This document shows, piece by piece, positions 32,716-43,693 of a stretch of DNA of 64,000 nucleotides. Every line of letters starts with the position of its first letter. Position 1 is the first letter of the stretch. The position numbers and the translations under genes are program-made. Origin of the DNA: Basidiobolus meristosporus CBS 931.73 (lineage: Eukaryota; Basidiobolomycota; Basidiobolomycetes; Basidiobolales; Basidiobolaceae); assembly GCA_002104905.1 (NCBI GenBank), contig MCFE01000147.1:62001-126000 (forward strand). The letters are read 5' to 3'. The notes beneath the pieces are model-generated. The model did not search any database. It was not told the origin of the DNA and was given only the letters and a program-made list of their open reading frames with translations.

Positions 32716-35465
32716 GCTCACTTTCTGATCCCAGATGCTTGGTCATCTTCTACATTTGTGCACATTGACTGGCTGTTGCTTCTTATTCACACTCCTCACT
32801 TCCTGACCCAACTGTTTCTCTGACTTTTATGCATACCAATTGATATTATTCTGTGGAAACTTTGCTTGTACCTCACTTGCAAATTGTAATGACCAAAAGA
32901 AGTCCCTACACCCTACACTAAGAGTGAGCTCAACCCCACACTCAAGAAGTAACTTCATTAAAATCCACCACCCAATATGTATTTCTGTTCTAATGCTTGA
33001 TTTCCATGATTTTGGCAGGAGTCCAATGGCTTAATGCCATTGTTCATTCACTGGTTCCCACATGTGCTGGTCTTCAGCCAGCACTGCAAGGTTTAGCACC
33101 TCATCTTCCAGTAATTTCAATATTCAAGTGCATTTTCTTGAGCACTGCTCTTGAAGAAGTGCTGCAACCTCTTAGTGTGCCTATTAATGTTATAAAATTC
33201 CACTGAAGGCATTGTGACAGTCTGTCAAGTTCTTGGCATTGTAGATTTGTCTGTTGGTGGGATCTCCATTCTGTGGACAATGGAGGATCTGGAAGCTGTG
33301 GTAGATGAATGCCATTCTATGCAAGTTTATCTATCTTGCTGGAGTATAGCTCAACTCTCTGAGCTTCCAACTCTTGTGAAAACAGCTGCTCACTTGTTGG
33401 TAATTCTTCTTAGCTATGATGAGACTAAGTCTGTTCCAGGCATGCAGCATCAATTGGCAAGAACTGCAGTTTTTTTGCATGCTTCCCTGTGTCAGGCTTG
33501 TGTTGACATTTTTCCCTTTATCTTTTCCTTTATCACTGCCAGGTCTTTCACTTCTACTTTGTCTGAGTGCTTCTTATAATGAACTACCTTTTCTTTATGA
33601 TATATTCTGCTCCAATGCATCTGTTTTGGCCTGCTTGCACCTTGCTGGCACTATTCTGGCAACCTGATGTTTCTTTTATGCTTGTTTTGAGCTCTCAGCC
33701 ATAGTTGTGATAGGCTCCTGACAAAGCCACTGGCTTTTATCACTGCCAGGTCCTCCACTGCTACTTTGACTGGGTGCCTCTTGAGAGCCACTACACCTTT
33801 TTCTCAACAAATGCTATGCTGGTGCATCTGTGTCTGCTTGCTTGTCTCTTGTTGGTACTCTTCCAGATACCTTATGTTTCTTTGACAATTTGTTGTGCAT
33901 CAGTGTTGAAACCTAGCCTATTTTACTCCATTAGAAGATCTAGTACCTTAACTGATTTTCCATAACCCAAAAATAACTAATCCCAGTTATGATTTATTTT
34001 ATCACTTCTCAGAATCTAGTTTTAGCTGCTACACTGGATCATTTTTCATGTAGTCATTACGTCCTTAACTGATCTGCTAAGCCTTTCCCAGTGATTATTA
34101 TCTAAGATCTATACAACCAATTATCAGCTGCCAAGATATCAGCTGATTAATGATGCAATTTCTCATTTATCTTATTCACCTATGAACACCCCAACAGATT
34201 TCAGTTTGTCTAGTCTCTTAGTGCTTAGCAATTCAGCTTGATTAGAAGAATATATATAAAGTTTACTGAATCTCTTGGTATAGTATATTTCTCAACAAAA
34301 CTAAATTTGTGCCACAGTAAAATTAAGAATTCAACAATTCTGTTCTAGTTTCTACCCAGGCCTAGTATATCTAGCACTCCCCAGAACACCAAACCTAGCC
34401 TGCATAGCAAATCAACTCTGTTGCCTTCTTAGCCCAACTCAGCTATGTACAAGACCAATATTAGACCAGAACTTCTCTGTCAATATTTCTGTCGCTCTTA
34501 ACATTCTAAGATTCCGCACTTGTTTTTCACTTAGGTTCTGTTAACTTATTCAAGAGCTTATTACACTTCTCTCTTGGATACAACATGTTTGTTTGGAGCT
34601 TTTAGCCCTGCTTGTCATGGGCTCTTGAGGAAGCTGCTGGCTCTACCATAGCACCCTTATTCTTCTGCCTTTTATAGTTTCTGCTATTCTTAAGATACTT
34701 TCTTGGCAAATTAATGCTGGCCCAAAAGCTGTTTGCCCATTTGAGTCCAGGATAATGCTCATGGAACAAGTCAAGCTCATTCTGCTTGGCCTTGAGTTCA
34801 TGATGGTCCCATGGTATATTGGCCTTAAGGTGATGATGTGCTAGACTTCTTATGGTCTCCTGAATATTGGCCCACTCTTCATTACTTCACTCAATGGCTT
34901 CACAGATCTACAGTGCGTTTTGATTTTTTTGTATTGGTATAAATACCACATTGTCTCCCTCCCATGCTCTACCTGGGGTATATATTGCTCTACACATATT
35001 ATCTACTCATCTGGTTTCTGGACTATTTTCTGATTTCTCTGGGCCATTGCATCTATCCTATCTGCCACAGCACCTAATTGCTTCATTAATGCTTTGGTAT
35101 GAGCTGACAACATACTTACTAATATGGGTGGTGGTGATTTTACAATGACCACTAGCTGGTCTTCAACTGAAGGTATGCTCTTACTACATTCCCATTGGCT
35201 TGAGCATAATAGTCAGCTTGTGTCTCAACAGAGATCCTCTTTTGCCTACTTGACTGAGAGCCTGAGGAGTCTACAGTATTACCTTCAGTGGGCACACTGT
35301 CAACATGGCCTTTTTGGATGAAGCCCCACTTGTTGCACTGAATGTCAAAGTAAGCTGTTGTTGAACCATTCTTCTGCTGCTATCAGCAGTGGGGCTTGGT
35401 TAGGAATCAGACAATTTTGCTTTATTTCTTGGCAGCCTATATATGCAGGTGAGTCAAACCAAAGG
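32716..35465 (-). pseudogene. Second ORF of tnp2 transposon, copy B
   Basis: This is the reverse-orientation counterpart of 17,898-20,760, without the LTR-D insertion. Read leftward from 35,460 it repeats the N-terminal region (35,150-35,460), the helical part (34,900-35,130), the FHEHYPGLK-type block (about 34,750), repetitive lysine and glutamine-rich units (33,400-34,700) and the C-terminal TKRLQHFFKSSAQE block near 33,150. The C-terminal end lies near 32,730. Some internal stretches (33,960-34,560) look like unrelated inserted sequence. The plus-strand open frames here are shadows. Confidence 0.6.
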
Positions 35466-35643
35466 GGAAATGGTGTTATATATACATGTGTATGTTGTGC
35501 CACCACTTTATTTATAATGCTTACTATAGCCAGCCATCATATAGTCTTACATTTATGTAGGTGCAATGTCTCAAATTCAAGACTGTCTTAAGTTCACATG
35601 AGTATTGACCAAAAAGTGATATAATTGCATTATGTTGTTGAAG
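35466..35643. promoter_or_regulatory. Shared spacer of tnp2 transposon, copy B, left part
   Basis: It matches the spacer of copy A reversed (AGTATTGACCAAAAAGTGATAT pairs with 16,980-17,005). It lacks the foldback element found in copy A. It is interrupted on its tnp2 side by LTR-D copy 2. Confidence 0.5.
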
Positions 35644-36868
35644 TGTGGTAATGGAAAGTATTCCATTACTACAATATATCTAAACCAATATTGCACTCAT
35701 TTCTTTATTTTGCTTTTTGCTATCGTAACACACAAGAGAAAGATCAAGAATTCCCAACTTTGAAGAGCAAATGCTCCAGACCCTGACAAGCAATCCACCC
35801 AAGAATATTATGTCATACAGAACACGTAGTAGCCAACACATGTTTCAAATTACAGCTCATTTGAAGCAGTACTTAAGGAGTTATGACCAAAAGAGTCCAA
35901 CTATTATATATACTATGCCTTATTGCTAGGATTACTATGGTGACTTTGATCGCGTGTAACTTTTGAACCAGCCAATCAAATCACGTGAAATTTTCACAGG
36001 TGGTGCGCCTATGTCCGATCTGCGCCACTGCAAAATTTTAGCTTCGTATCACGTGTATTGCTTGCGCAATTGCCCAAAAACTTTGATCCTTCAAAATTTT
36101 CATATATATGACTTCCCCAGCTGAAAAATAAAGGGAGAGCCTCTCTTTCCAGAATCTCCACACTACGATTACAAGTTTAAAGGTTATAAGACTTCCCCTG
36201 CATCACTTGCACTGTTGAGTATTCTGACTTTGATTGGTACTACATCAGTAAAGAGACTGCAAAGCTCACAAGAATCCAATCTAAGTTCTACAAGAAACTA
36301 CCACTTATCTGTCGGAAAAGTCCCCTCTAAGAAACCCCTTTACTCTAAAGACACCCCTTTAGACACCCCTTTAGTCTAAAGACCCCTTTAGAGACCCCTT
36401 TAGGAAACCCCTTTACTCTAAAGAAGCCCCTTTAGGCACCCCTTTAGTGTAAAGTCCACTTTAGAGACCACTACAAGAAGCCCCTTTACTCTAAAGACAC
36501 CCCTATAGACACCCCTTTAGAGACTTCTACAACACACCCCTTTAGGTTAAAGGGGAGTTCAGAATTTCCATATTAGGAAATATTTTCTCAGAAAGGAAAG
36601 TGACTTCCAAACAAGGAAAAGTTACTATAAAAGTAAATAAGCCTATTAGTTGACAGAAGGCCAGAACACTGCTGTAGAAGTGATAAACACTGCCTACAGT
36701 ATATTTTGAGCCCAAGATTGAGGAAATTAGTGAAAGTTATATCTTCTATTGGTATATCAAACTCCCAATAAACTATTTCAGTATTAGCATACTGGAAGTT
36801 GTTGTATATTGTTGATTAGCCTCTACATTGTAGAACAAGCCCCAAACTAATCATAATACAACACAACA
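35644..36868 (+). repeat. Solo LTR-D, copy 2
   Basis: This 1,225-bp unit runs from TGTGGTAATGG to ACAACACAACA, flanked by GAAG on both sides (35,640-35,643 and 36,869-36,872). The empty site is seen reversed at about 16,940-16,965 (TTTGACCTTCAACATTG). It keeps many CpGs that are TG or CA in copy 1, so it appears the less decayed copy. The CTTTAG/CTAAAG cluster is at 36,320-36,560. Confidence 0.85.
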
Positions 36869-37430
36869 GAAGGTCAAACTGCTTGCCCATGGACAAGACT
36901 ACTTTGACTCAATGTTGTAAGAGAAGAGAAAAAAGACCATGTGGCTATTGTGGCAAGCCTCTCAGCCATGAAGCATGCAGACAGTATAGGAAGTATTACA
37001 AGATTACAGCCAATGTTTTGCTACCCAAGTTATATTTGACCATTTATTGGTCACTACTGTGCTAACATTATCTTGCTGGCCAGTTGATACCTCTATATTG
37101 GCACCTGGCTGTCTTTGTCACCTTGCACAAACTGAGTCAGGTGAGTTTGTGATGTCTTTAGGCTCACCTCAGCCTTTTGAATATGGCACTCAGAGTGATA
37201 GCTCTGACAAAGAAGGTTCACTGATGGATATTGAGCCTATCACCCCTAACAACAGCTCCATGTATGAGCCTGGTCAAATCCCTATATACAATATGACAAC
37301 ACCTGTTGGAACAAATGCAAAGGATACTTTATGGAACCAAGTCAGCCCAGTAATCCATCTACTGGTGAGTGATGTAATGTTGTGCTACAAGAACCAGTCT
37401 GATGGGCTTGCTGACTAGGAAAACCTCCAT
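36869..37430 (+). pseudogene. tnp2-type transposase N-terminus, copy B
   Basis: Open pieces are 36,883-37,065 and 37,047-37,418. The first has MDKTTLTQCCKRREKRPCGY then C-x-x-C-like spacing (CGYCGKPLSHEAC, zinc-binding candidate). The second has LSCWPVDTSILAPGCLCHLA, QSDSSDKEG and a proline-rich acidic tail. It parallels 16,602-16,935 on the opposite strand. The element is cut at about 37,430 by copia element 5. Confidence 0.65.
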
Positions 37431-37439
37431 TGGTCTGCA

Positions 37440-38320
37440 AGTTTAAAAAATGTTTATATTGTCTTAAACAATCACCAAGAGCCTGGAATTGTCAGATAGA
37501 TTTTGATTGGAATCTTTGAGTTTCTAAAAAAGTACTGCTTGCTATAGTGTATACCATAAGCCAGAAAGGGCAAATCCAGTTCCATTAGCTCTGTTTGTGG
37601 ATGAGCTTATTGTAGCCACCAGTAACCAAGGGATGTTGAGGAGACTAAATTAAGCTTATCAAAGGTGTTCAAGATGTCTAATCCAGGAGAACTTGGCTAC
37701 TAGTTAGGGATATGGCTCTGTATAGACAGTAGTACCAAGATTAGCACCCTAAGCCAGTCTAAGTATATTCATGGTAAACTCAAGAAGTACCAAATGGGAA
37801 ACTGTAAACCAGCAGCTACACTAATGAAGACAAACCTTTACTTGATCAAAGCTCAGCCAAATTAAGAAAGCTTGGGACCATCTTATAGCCCTGACTTTCC
37901 TTATCTATCTATAGTCAGCAGTCTGATATATATCATGCTTGTAGCATGTCCAGGTATTTAATATTCAGGGGGAGTTGTCAGCCAGCAAAATCTGAACTAT
38001 GGATCTGATTACATTGTAGCAGTTCAGTGGATTTTTTTATATCTAAGAGGAACTGCAGATATCTGTTCACAGTAAACTTGTGAGAATTCAGGACTAGATC
38101 TTGTGGAATCCTCTGGTGCTGAATGGGGGTAAAATCTTGAAGTCTGAAGATTTACCACAGGATACACCTTCCTTTACTGTAAAGGCATAATTTTCTGTAA
38201 CTCAGCAATGCAACCAACCATGGCTCTTTCCACTACAAAGGAAGAGTATATGGCAGCCTGTGAAGCTATTAAAGATGTGATGTAGTTAAGAAAGCTCTTT
38301 GTAGATTTAGTCCTATGTCA
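37440..38320 (+). mobile_element. Copia element 5 fragment (RT end and RNase H)
   Basis: The RT end is visible as ANPVPLALFVDELIVATSNQG (37,585-37,640), where YVDD has become FVDE. RNase H traces are NYGSDYIVAVQWIF, then ALSTTKEEYMAACEAIKDVM (about 38,225-38,285). It is related to element 4 (45,000-44,050). No frame is open for long. Confidence 0.7.
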
Positions 38321-39425
38321 ATATCACCCCTCATCTGTTTAATCTCCTGGGACATATGTTGCAATACCTCATGATGGAAGGTTGTCCTCTATTCCAGAAG
38401 TTGTTGTCAAACCTTTGACAATGCTTAGTAAACATGTCTGACAGGCCACCTGGTAGTGATTGCAGCAACTTGCTCAGCATCACTTTTGTTTGTTACAACA
38501 CCTCCTTCATGCTCCTCTTGTATTTGGTCACTTCCTTGCCCTCTTCCTCTTCTGCATCCTATTCAACATCCTAGTCCCCTTCTTCATTCTCTTTGCTCTC
38601 TACCTTCACTCCTGGCATATACTCAGATACTGCCTGCTTCCATACTTCTTGTTTTATGAGGGATTACATTCATTTTCTCTACTTTTATACATATTCTGAC
38701 TAAGCTGATGGCCCATTCTTGTTATCTTTCCCTTTAAGGTTACTGAGCTTCTTGCTCCTATGCCACATCCATCTAGCCAGTAGTGAATCACTTCATCTAC
38801 ATATTATACCATATTTTTATTTTGTTAATATCAATACTCTGTTACTTTATTAAAGCTCAAAACTGCATTTGCAAAATTATTTGTCTTTAGTAACCATGGA
38901 TTTTTGTTCCATCACTTGGCTGTTCAATTGTTTCTCTACTTGATCAAGAAGTGATTGATTTTACTATCAGTTAACTTATCAGTCTAGGCCCAACTCTCCT
39001 TTGTATGCTATAATCTAAATATACCACTTGGAGTACTCTATAATGAGGCAACATCAATCTAAGCTGAAGTTTGTTTTGAAACTGCTCAATTGAAAGGGCT
39101 TGCATTCTTCTCAGCACAACTGAATCACCTGCTATTTTGTCGCAGTTCTCTTCAGATATTTAGAACTTCCAAGGGTACTACTACCAGAATTGGTAACTGT
39201 ACTGCTCTTCTTGCTGTTATCTTTCTCTATAGTAGACTCTTGGTCCTCCTTTGGGGCACAAGAGCTGCTATGGCAGTGGTAACTTCCTCTTTTAGTATTG
39301 GTCCCTCAGTAACAGGCCTGAAGCTTTGCCCACATGGGTGGCTTATTAACTGTGTTGGTGCTGTACCTGATGCAGTGTCTCTGAGTGCTGTGTAACTATT
39401 TGTTCTCTCCTGTCCTGTAGACTTA
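38321..39425 (-). pseudogene. Decayed unknown ORF with acidic and serine-rich segments
   Basis: Read leftward, protein-like stretches appear in shifting frames: a serine/threonine-rich KKSSTVTNSGSSTLGSSKYL (about 39,160-39,220), LRLMLPHYRVLQVVYLDYS (about 39,000-39,050), and an acidic stretch with VWKQAVSEYMPGVKVESKEN (about 38,590-38,650) and RSMKEVLQQTKVMLSKLLQS-like sequence (about 38,460-38,520). I recognise no domain. A transposon accessory ORF or a dead host gene are both possible. The plus-strand frames here are shadows. Confidence 0.35.
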
Positions 39426-39658
39426 TTTTACTTTTATATACACCAACCTCATTATATTATACTTTAGCCTCTCTTGTGACTATACCATGGTTCCATTCTG
39501 TGATGGCTAGACAAACCAAGGCCACTACACATTGGGTGCTGTGGCTTATTGATCAAAGAGCAAGCTATTGATGCTGATATTGATTTTGAGGATAATATCT
39601 GGGTATACTTTGGAGTCAACTAGGGTAGACAGCTACTAAATTGCTCACATAGTACAAT

Positions 39659-40392
39659 AGACTTGTTCTGTTGGATAGTGCCACATTGAGCCATGAGTGC
39701 CAAATGATGCCATAGTGTGCCAGGGAGGCTAAGTGAGCCTATACTTGGCCACAGTGTATGAAACATAGATCTGCATCTTCATGCAAAGCAGCCCCTGTGT
39801 TTCACCCATTGTGTTGGAGAAAATCCATTTTTTGGCCTTTTTTTTTAGGTCAATGTTGTGCAGGATATGTAAGAGCACAAAAGGATTGAAAATATGCATT
39901 TGGTACTCAATACCCATGGCACTCTGAATCTAGCTCCTGTGGCTTGTAACAAGTCACAACAATGCATGGCACTATCTTAGTCCACTAATACTATCTGGCA
40001 CTATAAGTGCTTTGTATAGATCTTACTTTAGGGCTAATAATTAAATATAGTGCCAGATAGTATTAGTGGACTAAGATAGTGCCATGCATTGTTGTGACTT
40101 GTTACAAGCCACAGGAGCTAGATTCAAAGTGCCATGGGTATTGGGTACCTGATGCATGTCTTCAGTTCTTCTATGCTCTTACACATCCTGCATAACATTG
40201 ATCCACAAAAAAATGTCAAAAAATGGATTTTCTCCTGCATCACAGGTGAAACACAGGGGCTGCTTTGCATGAAGATGCAGATACATGTTTCACACTCTGT
40301 GGCCAAGTATAGGCTCACTTAGCCTCCCTGGCACACTATGGCATCATTTGGCACTCACGGCTCAATGTGGCACTATCCAACGGAACAAGTCT
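39659..40392 (+). mobile_element. Foldback element copy 4 (FB4)
   Basis: This 734-bp unit runs from AGACTTGTTCTGTTGG to CGGAACAAGTCT, flanked by AAT on both sides (39,656-39,658 and 40,393-40,395). The two arms differ at only a small number of positions by eye, so the palindrome is still nearly perfect. The central single-copy part retains the left version of the CCCTAAAGTAA segment. Confidence 0.9.
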
Positions 40393-40615
40393 AATTATTT
40401 GCACATCAGAGCTTGCCAATAACAAAGCCAAGCTGTTCTATGAAATTCCATTCCCATGTGGCTGTTTATTGATAGTCCCTACAATACACAAGTGGGTCTG
40501 TAAAGTGAGCATTCACAGTACTTTCTGGGGGTGTGGTTGCCTTTGATGAGTAAAGGGCTTTCTGAGTCCAGGTCAAGCAATTGTGATAAAATCAAAGAAA
40601 CTTATTAGTGTGCTG

Positions 40616-41010
40616 CTGATGATTGATGACTCCCAATGGACACATGGTAATGTAGCAAGTGAGCATCCATAACACCTGTTGAGGTATGGTTACTGCACAC
40701 TGTAATATGCATTAAGGACTCTTGTAAAGCTAGCATGATGAGCAATAAACGCACTTTACTACCACTCAGCTAATGGTTGATGACTCCTGCTAGGCATAAG
40801 TAAAAGTAGCAAGAAGGTATCCTTAAAACCTGTTAGGGTATGGTCACTGTGCACCATAAAAGTGCATTAAGAATTCTGTAAAACTAGCATCCATACTATA
40901 ATAGCATTTTAGTATCACATGGCTGACTCCTGCTATTCACAAGCAAATGAAGCAGGTGGGTATCCATAAGTCCTGTTGGGGTATGGTTACTATGCACCAT
41001 AACAATGTGT
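40616..41010 (+). repeat. Tandem repeat of about 145-155 bp, nearly three units
   Basis: Units begin GATGACTCC at 40,625, GATGACTCC at 40,779 and GCTGACTCC at 40,922. Each carries AACACCTGTTG-type, GGTATGGTTACTG.GCACC and ATTAAG..TCTTGTAAA.CTAGCAT words. A more diverged fourth unit may precede at about 40,460. It lies just upstream of the LINE-like remnant. Confidence 0.6.
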
Positions 41011-42100
41011 AGGAGGAACAGTACCCTTAAGGACCAGAGCCAAATATGAAAGGAAAGTGAACTACAGAGCTTCTTAAGAGCATGGGAGCAGTATGGGTAA
41101 CTGCATTCCATAAACCCCCCCCATTTCTCTACCCTTTTCCCAGCCCTTTTATAATATCTACACCCTATGTACCCTATACTTTTGACTAAGCTTCATTGCA
41201 TTTGTATTTCTAGAACAAAGAATACCTCATCTATCAGCTTTATCTCTTCTATTATCAATACTCCTTGGCCCTGTGTTCCACTTGATTCCCCCTACTGTGC
41301 TGCTCTCTAGTTGCCAACTATCAAACTGTACTGTGCTATCCACCTCCAAGACTCCCCTTTCAGGAAGTGCAAGTTGTATGTCAGAAAGCTTGGCAATACC
41401 AGCAGTCTGTATCAATACCATTTATCTTGCTTAGAGAGCTCAACATTCCCCATCCTAAGAACAAGACTACTATGACTGCAAGAATGAAGCCATAGTCTAC
41501 ATTCCTACTGCCCTCCAGAGAGAAAGCTATCTGCCAGTGCTGAGTACTCAATCTGAGAAAAGATGTGTTGATTGGATATACCCATCTGCTGCTGTGTTCT
41601 ACTTTGTGAATGAAATTAAGCCCTTCTATGGAGCTGAAATAGGATCCTTTAGAGTATCTGCCCCCCCATCATGGTCCCTTTTATGCAATCAATTGTGAAG
41701 AAAAAGCTGGCAAAACTCACTGTTTTTACCCACAAAGCTACCAAGAATGACAAGAAGTACCTTAGGAGCTACTTGAAGCTTGCCAGCTCTCTATTCTCTC
41801 TGCCATATGATCTTCTTTATGCCTGGCTCTTTGTGCAGCATCTGATCCTGGTCTCTGCCTCCTACTCATGGCCATGGAAGACTATTGTGGTAGTATTAAG
41901 AAAATGGGAAGCAATTGCTTCTGCCCTACAACAAAGCAACCTCTGTTGCACTAACCCAGAACAGAGAAACTTCTCCTGACAGCTGTACACCCCTCTCAGG
42001 CAATTCACTATACTCTGTATACTCAGCTCTGGTACCAGGTTATGAACTTTGTGCCTCTGCAATCTTGCAACTCCATTACAAGAACAAGGTAAAGACTCTA
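41011..42100 (+). other. Probable 5' part of the LINE-like remnant
   Basis: Composition and orientation agree with the RT piece that follows. An open frame at 41,671-41,979 is lysine-rich (KKKLAKLTVFTHKATKNDKK) and then hydrophobic. I cannot assign endonuclease motifs. Confidence 0.3.
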
Positions 42101-43040
42101 TAGGGCAATGAGGTCCTCTTCCAGGAAGCTACCCTCAACAGAACAGCTGGCTAACATGTTCTTCTCTACAAAGCAGTACTAAATTGCTGCTATTGATTTG
42201 GACTTGAAGACTCTGCCAACCCAACTTACACTTGATCAAGAGACTATCCGTAATATGCTCCATAGGCTTCCCAACTCTACTGCCCCAGGTGAGGACACAA
42301 TCTCTGTTGAGCTTCTCAGACTAGTACAAAGGTCATGTCTGCTCTTCTGCTTCTACTGTGCTGTCAATGCTCAGCTCAGCTTTCTACTCCTGAGGATTGG
42401 TCTTTGGCTGGCACTATGCCATTGCGCAAGGGTAAAGGAGAGTATCCAGATTCCAGCTCCAGCAGGCCAATATCTTTGATATCCATCAGCAGAGAGGAGC
42501 TTGAGCTTCTGATTGTTCAAGAGATTTACTCTGACTCTCTTAAGCTTTGCCCTGCACAAATTGTCTTTGTTCCTTGCCTCTCCTTAAAATGTGCAGATAT
42601 ACTGAGTCAAAATCACTCTCTCCAGTCCATGTAACCCTCCATTTTGTTTGATATTACCAAGGCCTTTGATGCAGCTGACAGAAATCTGCTTTGGTTCAAG
42701 CTGCAATGCTTCTCCAGTACATCCCTCACCCTCCATGTTAGGTCTCTGCTTCTAAACCTGCAAGCAAGAATTTGCCACCCAAGTGAACAATCAGCAGTGT
42801 TTTCAGTTCCTAATTGAGTAGTTGAAGGCTCTGAGCTTATTCCTATACTCTCTACCATCTAGCTAAGTAATCTCCCCACAATCTCAGCTAACTATCTGGT
42901 TATGCTCATTGCTGATGACATCAGAATATTCTCCTCCAATGTGTGGCATGACCTCCAAGCCATCATCCAGTATCTACATAAGAATAATCACCAGCTTTTC
43001 ATTGAAAAGAGAGTACCTTTGGGTAGTATATCTATTGTAA
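42101..43040 (+). pseudogene. Non-LTR (LINE-type) reverse transcriptase remnant
   Basis: Motifs appear in the right order across changing frames: MLHRLPNSTAPGEDTISVEL (family K-x-x-K-A-x-G-P-D-x-I), EDWSLAGTMPLRKGKGEY with RPISLIS, DITKAFDAADRNLLWFKL (family D-x-x-K-A-F-D-x-V), and VMLIADDIRIFS (family Y-A-D-D). Order and spacing fit a non-LTR RT rather than an LTR element. Frameshifts make it inactive. The endonuclease and the 3' end are not recognised. Confidence 0.75.
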
Positions 43041-43072
43041 TTGTTTAGTTGCCACCTAAAGATGCATGCTAA

Positions 43073-43374
43073 TGTTGTCATACATATCTTATTCTGTGAT
43101 TAGCATTCTGTCCTGACCAAATCCGGTGTTGGATTTATTTAAAATATTTTCACCAAGTTTTTAGGTGCCCATACTGTGATCTTTCTCAGCAGTTGTACAA
43201 AGCACCCAAATTTTGTGCACATATTCTTGGAGCCTTCCTCAGCATACTCTACTTGATAGTTTGTACAACTTTACCAAAAGTCTAGATACCATACTTTTGA
43301 TTAATATATCTCTAAGTGAATAACATACAAATCTTCCACTTCTCCACACTACTTCCAATACTCCTCAGAATATC
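43073..43374 (+). repeat. LTR-A copy, 3'-truncated
   Basis: TGTTGTCATACATATCTTATTC, then GCATTCTGTCCTGACCAAAT and TCTCTAAGTGAATAACAT match 534-880 in the same orientation. It ends near AGAATATCA with the terminal CAACA missing. Confidence 0.65.
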
Positions 43375-43693
43375 ATTTGTAAATGGCAAAACCTTGACTT
43401 GGCCCTATAAACTTCAAATACCATCTATACAATGGAAGTAACTGTCCCTGAACCTGGTATAGGTACACAGTAAAGTTGTTTAAATGAATTTGACTGTTGC
43501 CTGAAAATAAGGAAACTCCAGATCTGCTGTAAATGACAAGACCCTAACATAACTAAAAGTGGGTAAATTTTGCTCAAATAAGAAGCATTAAATTGTCTTA
43601 AGGCTATATAACTATTGCAGTCTGGCAATCAGACTCAGCACACTATTCAAGCCTGTCCAGGTGATCAGACATGATGATTAGTATTGTGATCTG
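43375..43693. other. Unassigned sequence between LTR-A copies
   Basis: AT-rich, no open frame of note, no repeat match noticed elsewhere in the window. Confidence 0.3.

Noticed and set aside
34951-35591. Plus-strand open frames around 35 kb, leucine- and serine-rich
   Set aside because: They are the reverse of the second ORF of the tnp2 transposon and mirror shadows opposite copy A.
38456-39395. Plus-strand hydrophobic frames that look like membrane proteins
   Set aside because: The opposite strand gives acidic and serine-rich protein-like sequence; leucine/phenylalanine-rich frames are what the complement of such sequence produces.
43375-43693. A possible coding remnant between LTR-A copies
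   Set aside because: No frame or motif supports a family; left as unassigned.
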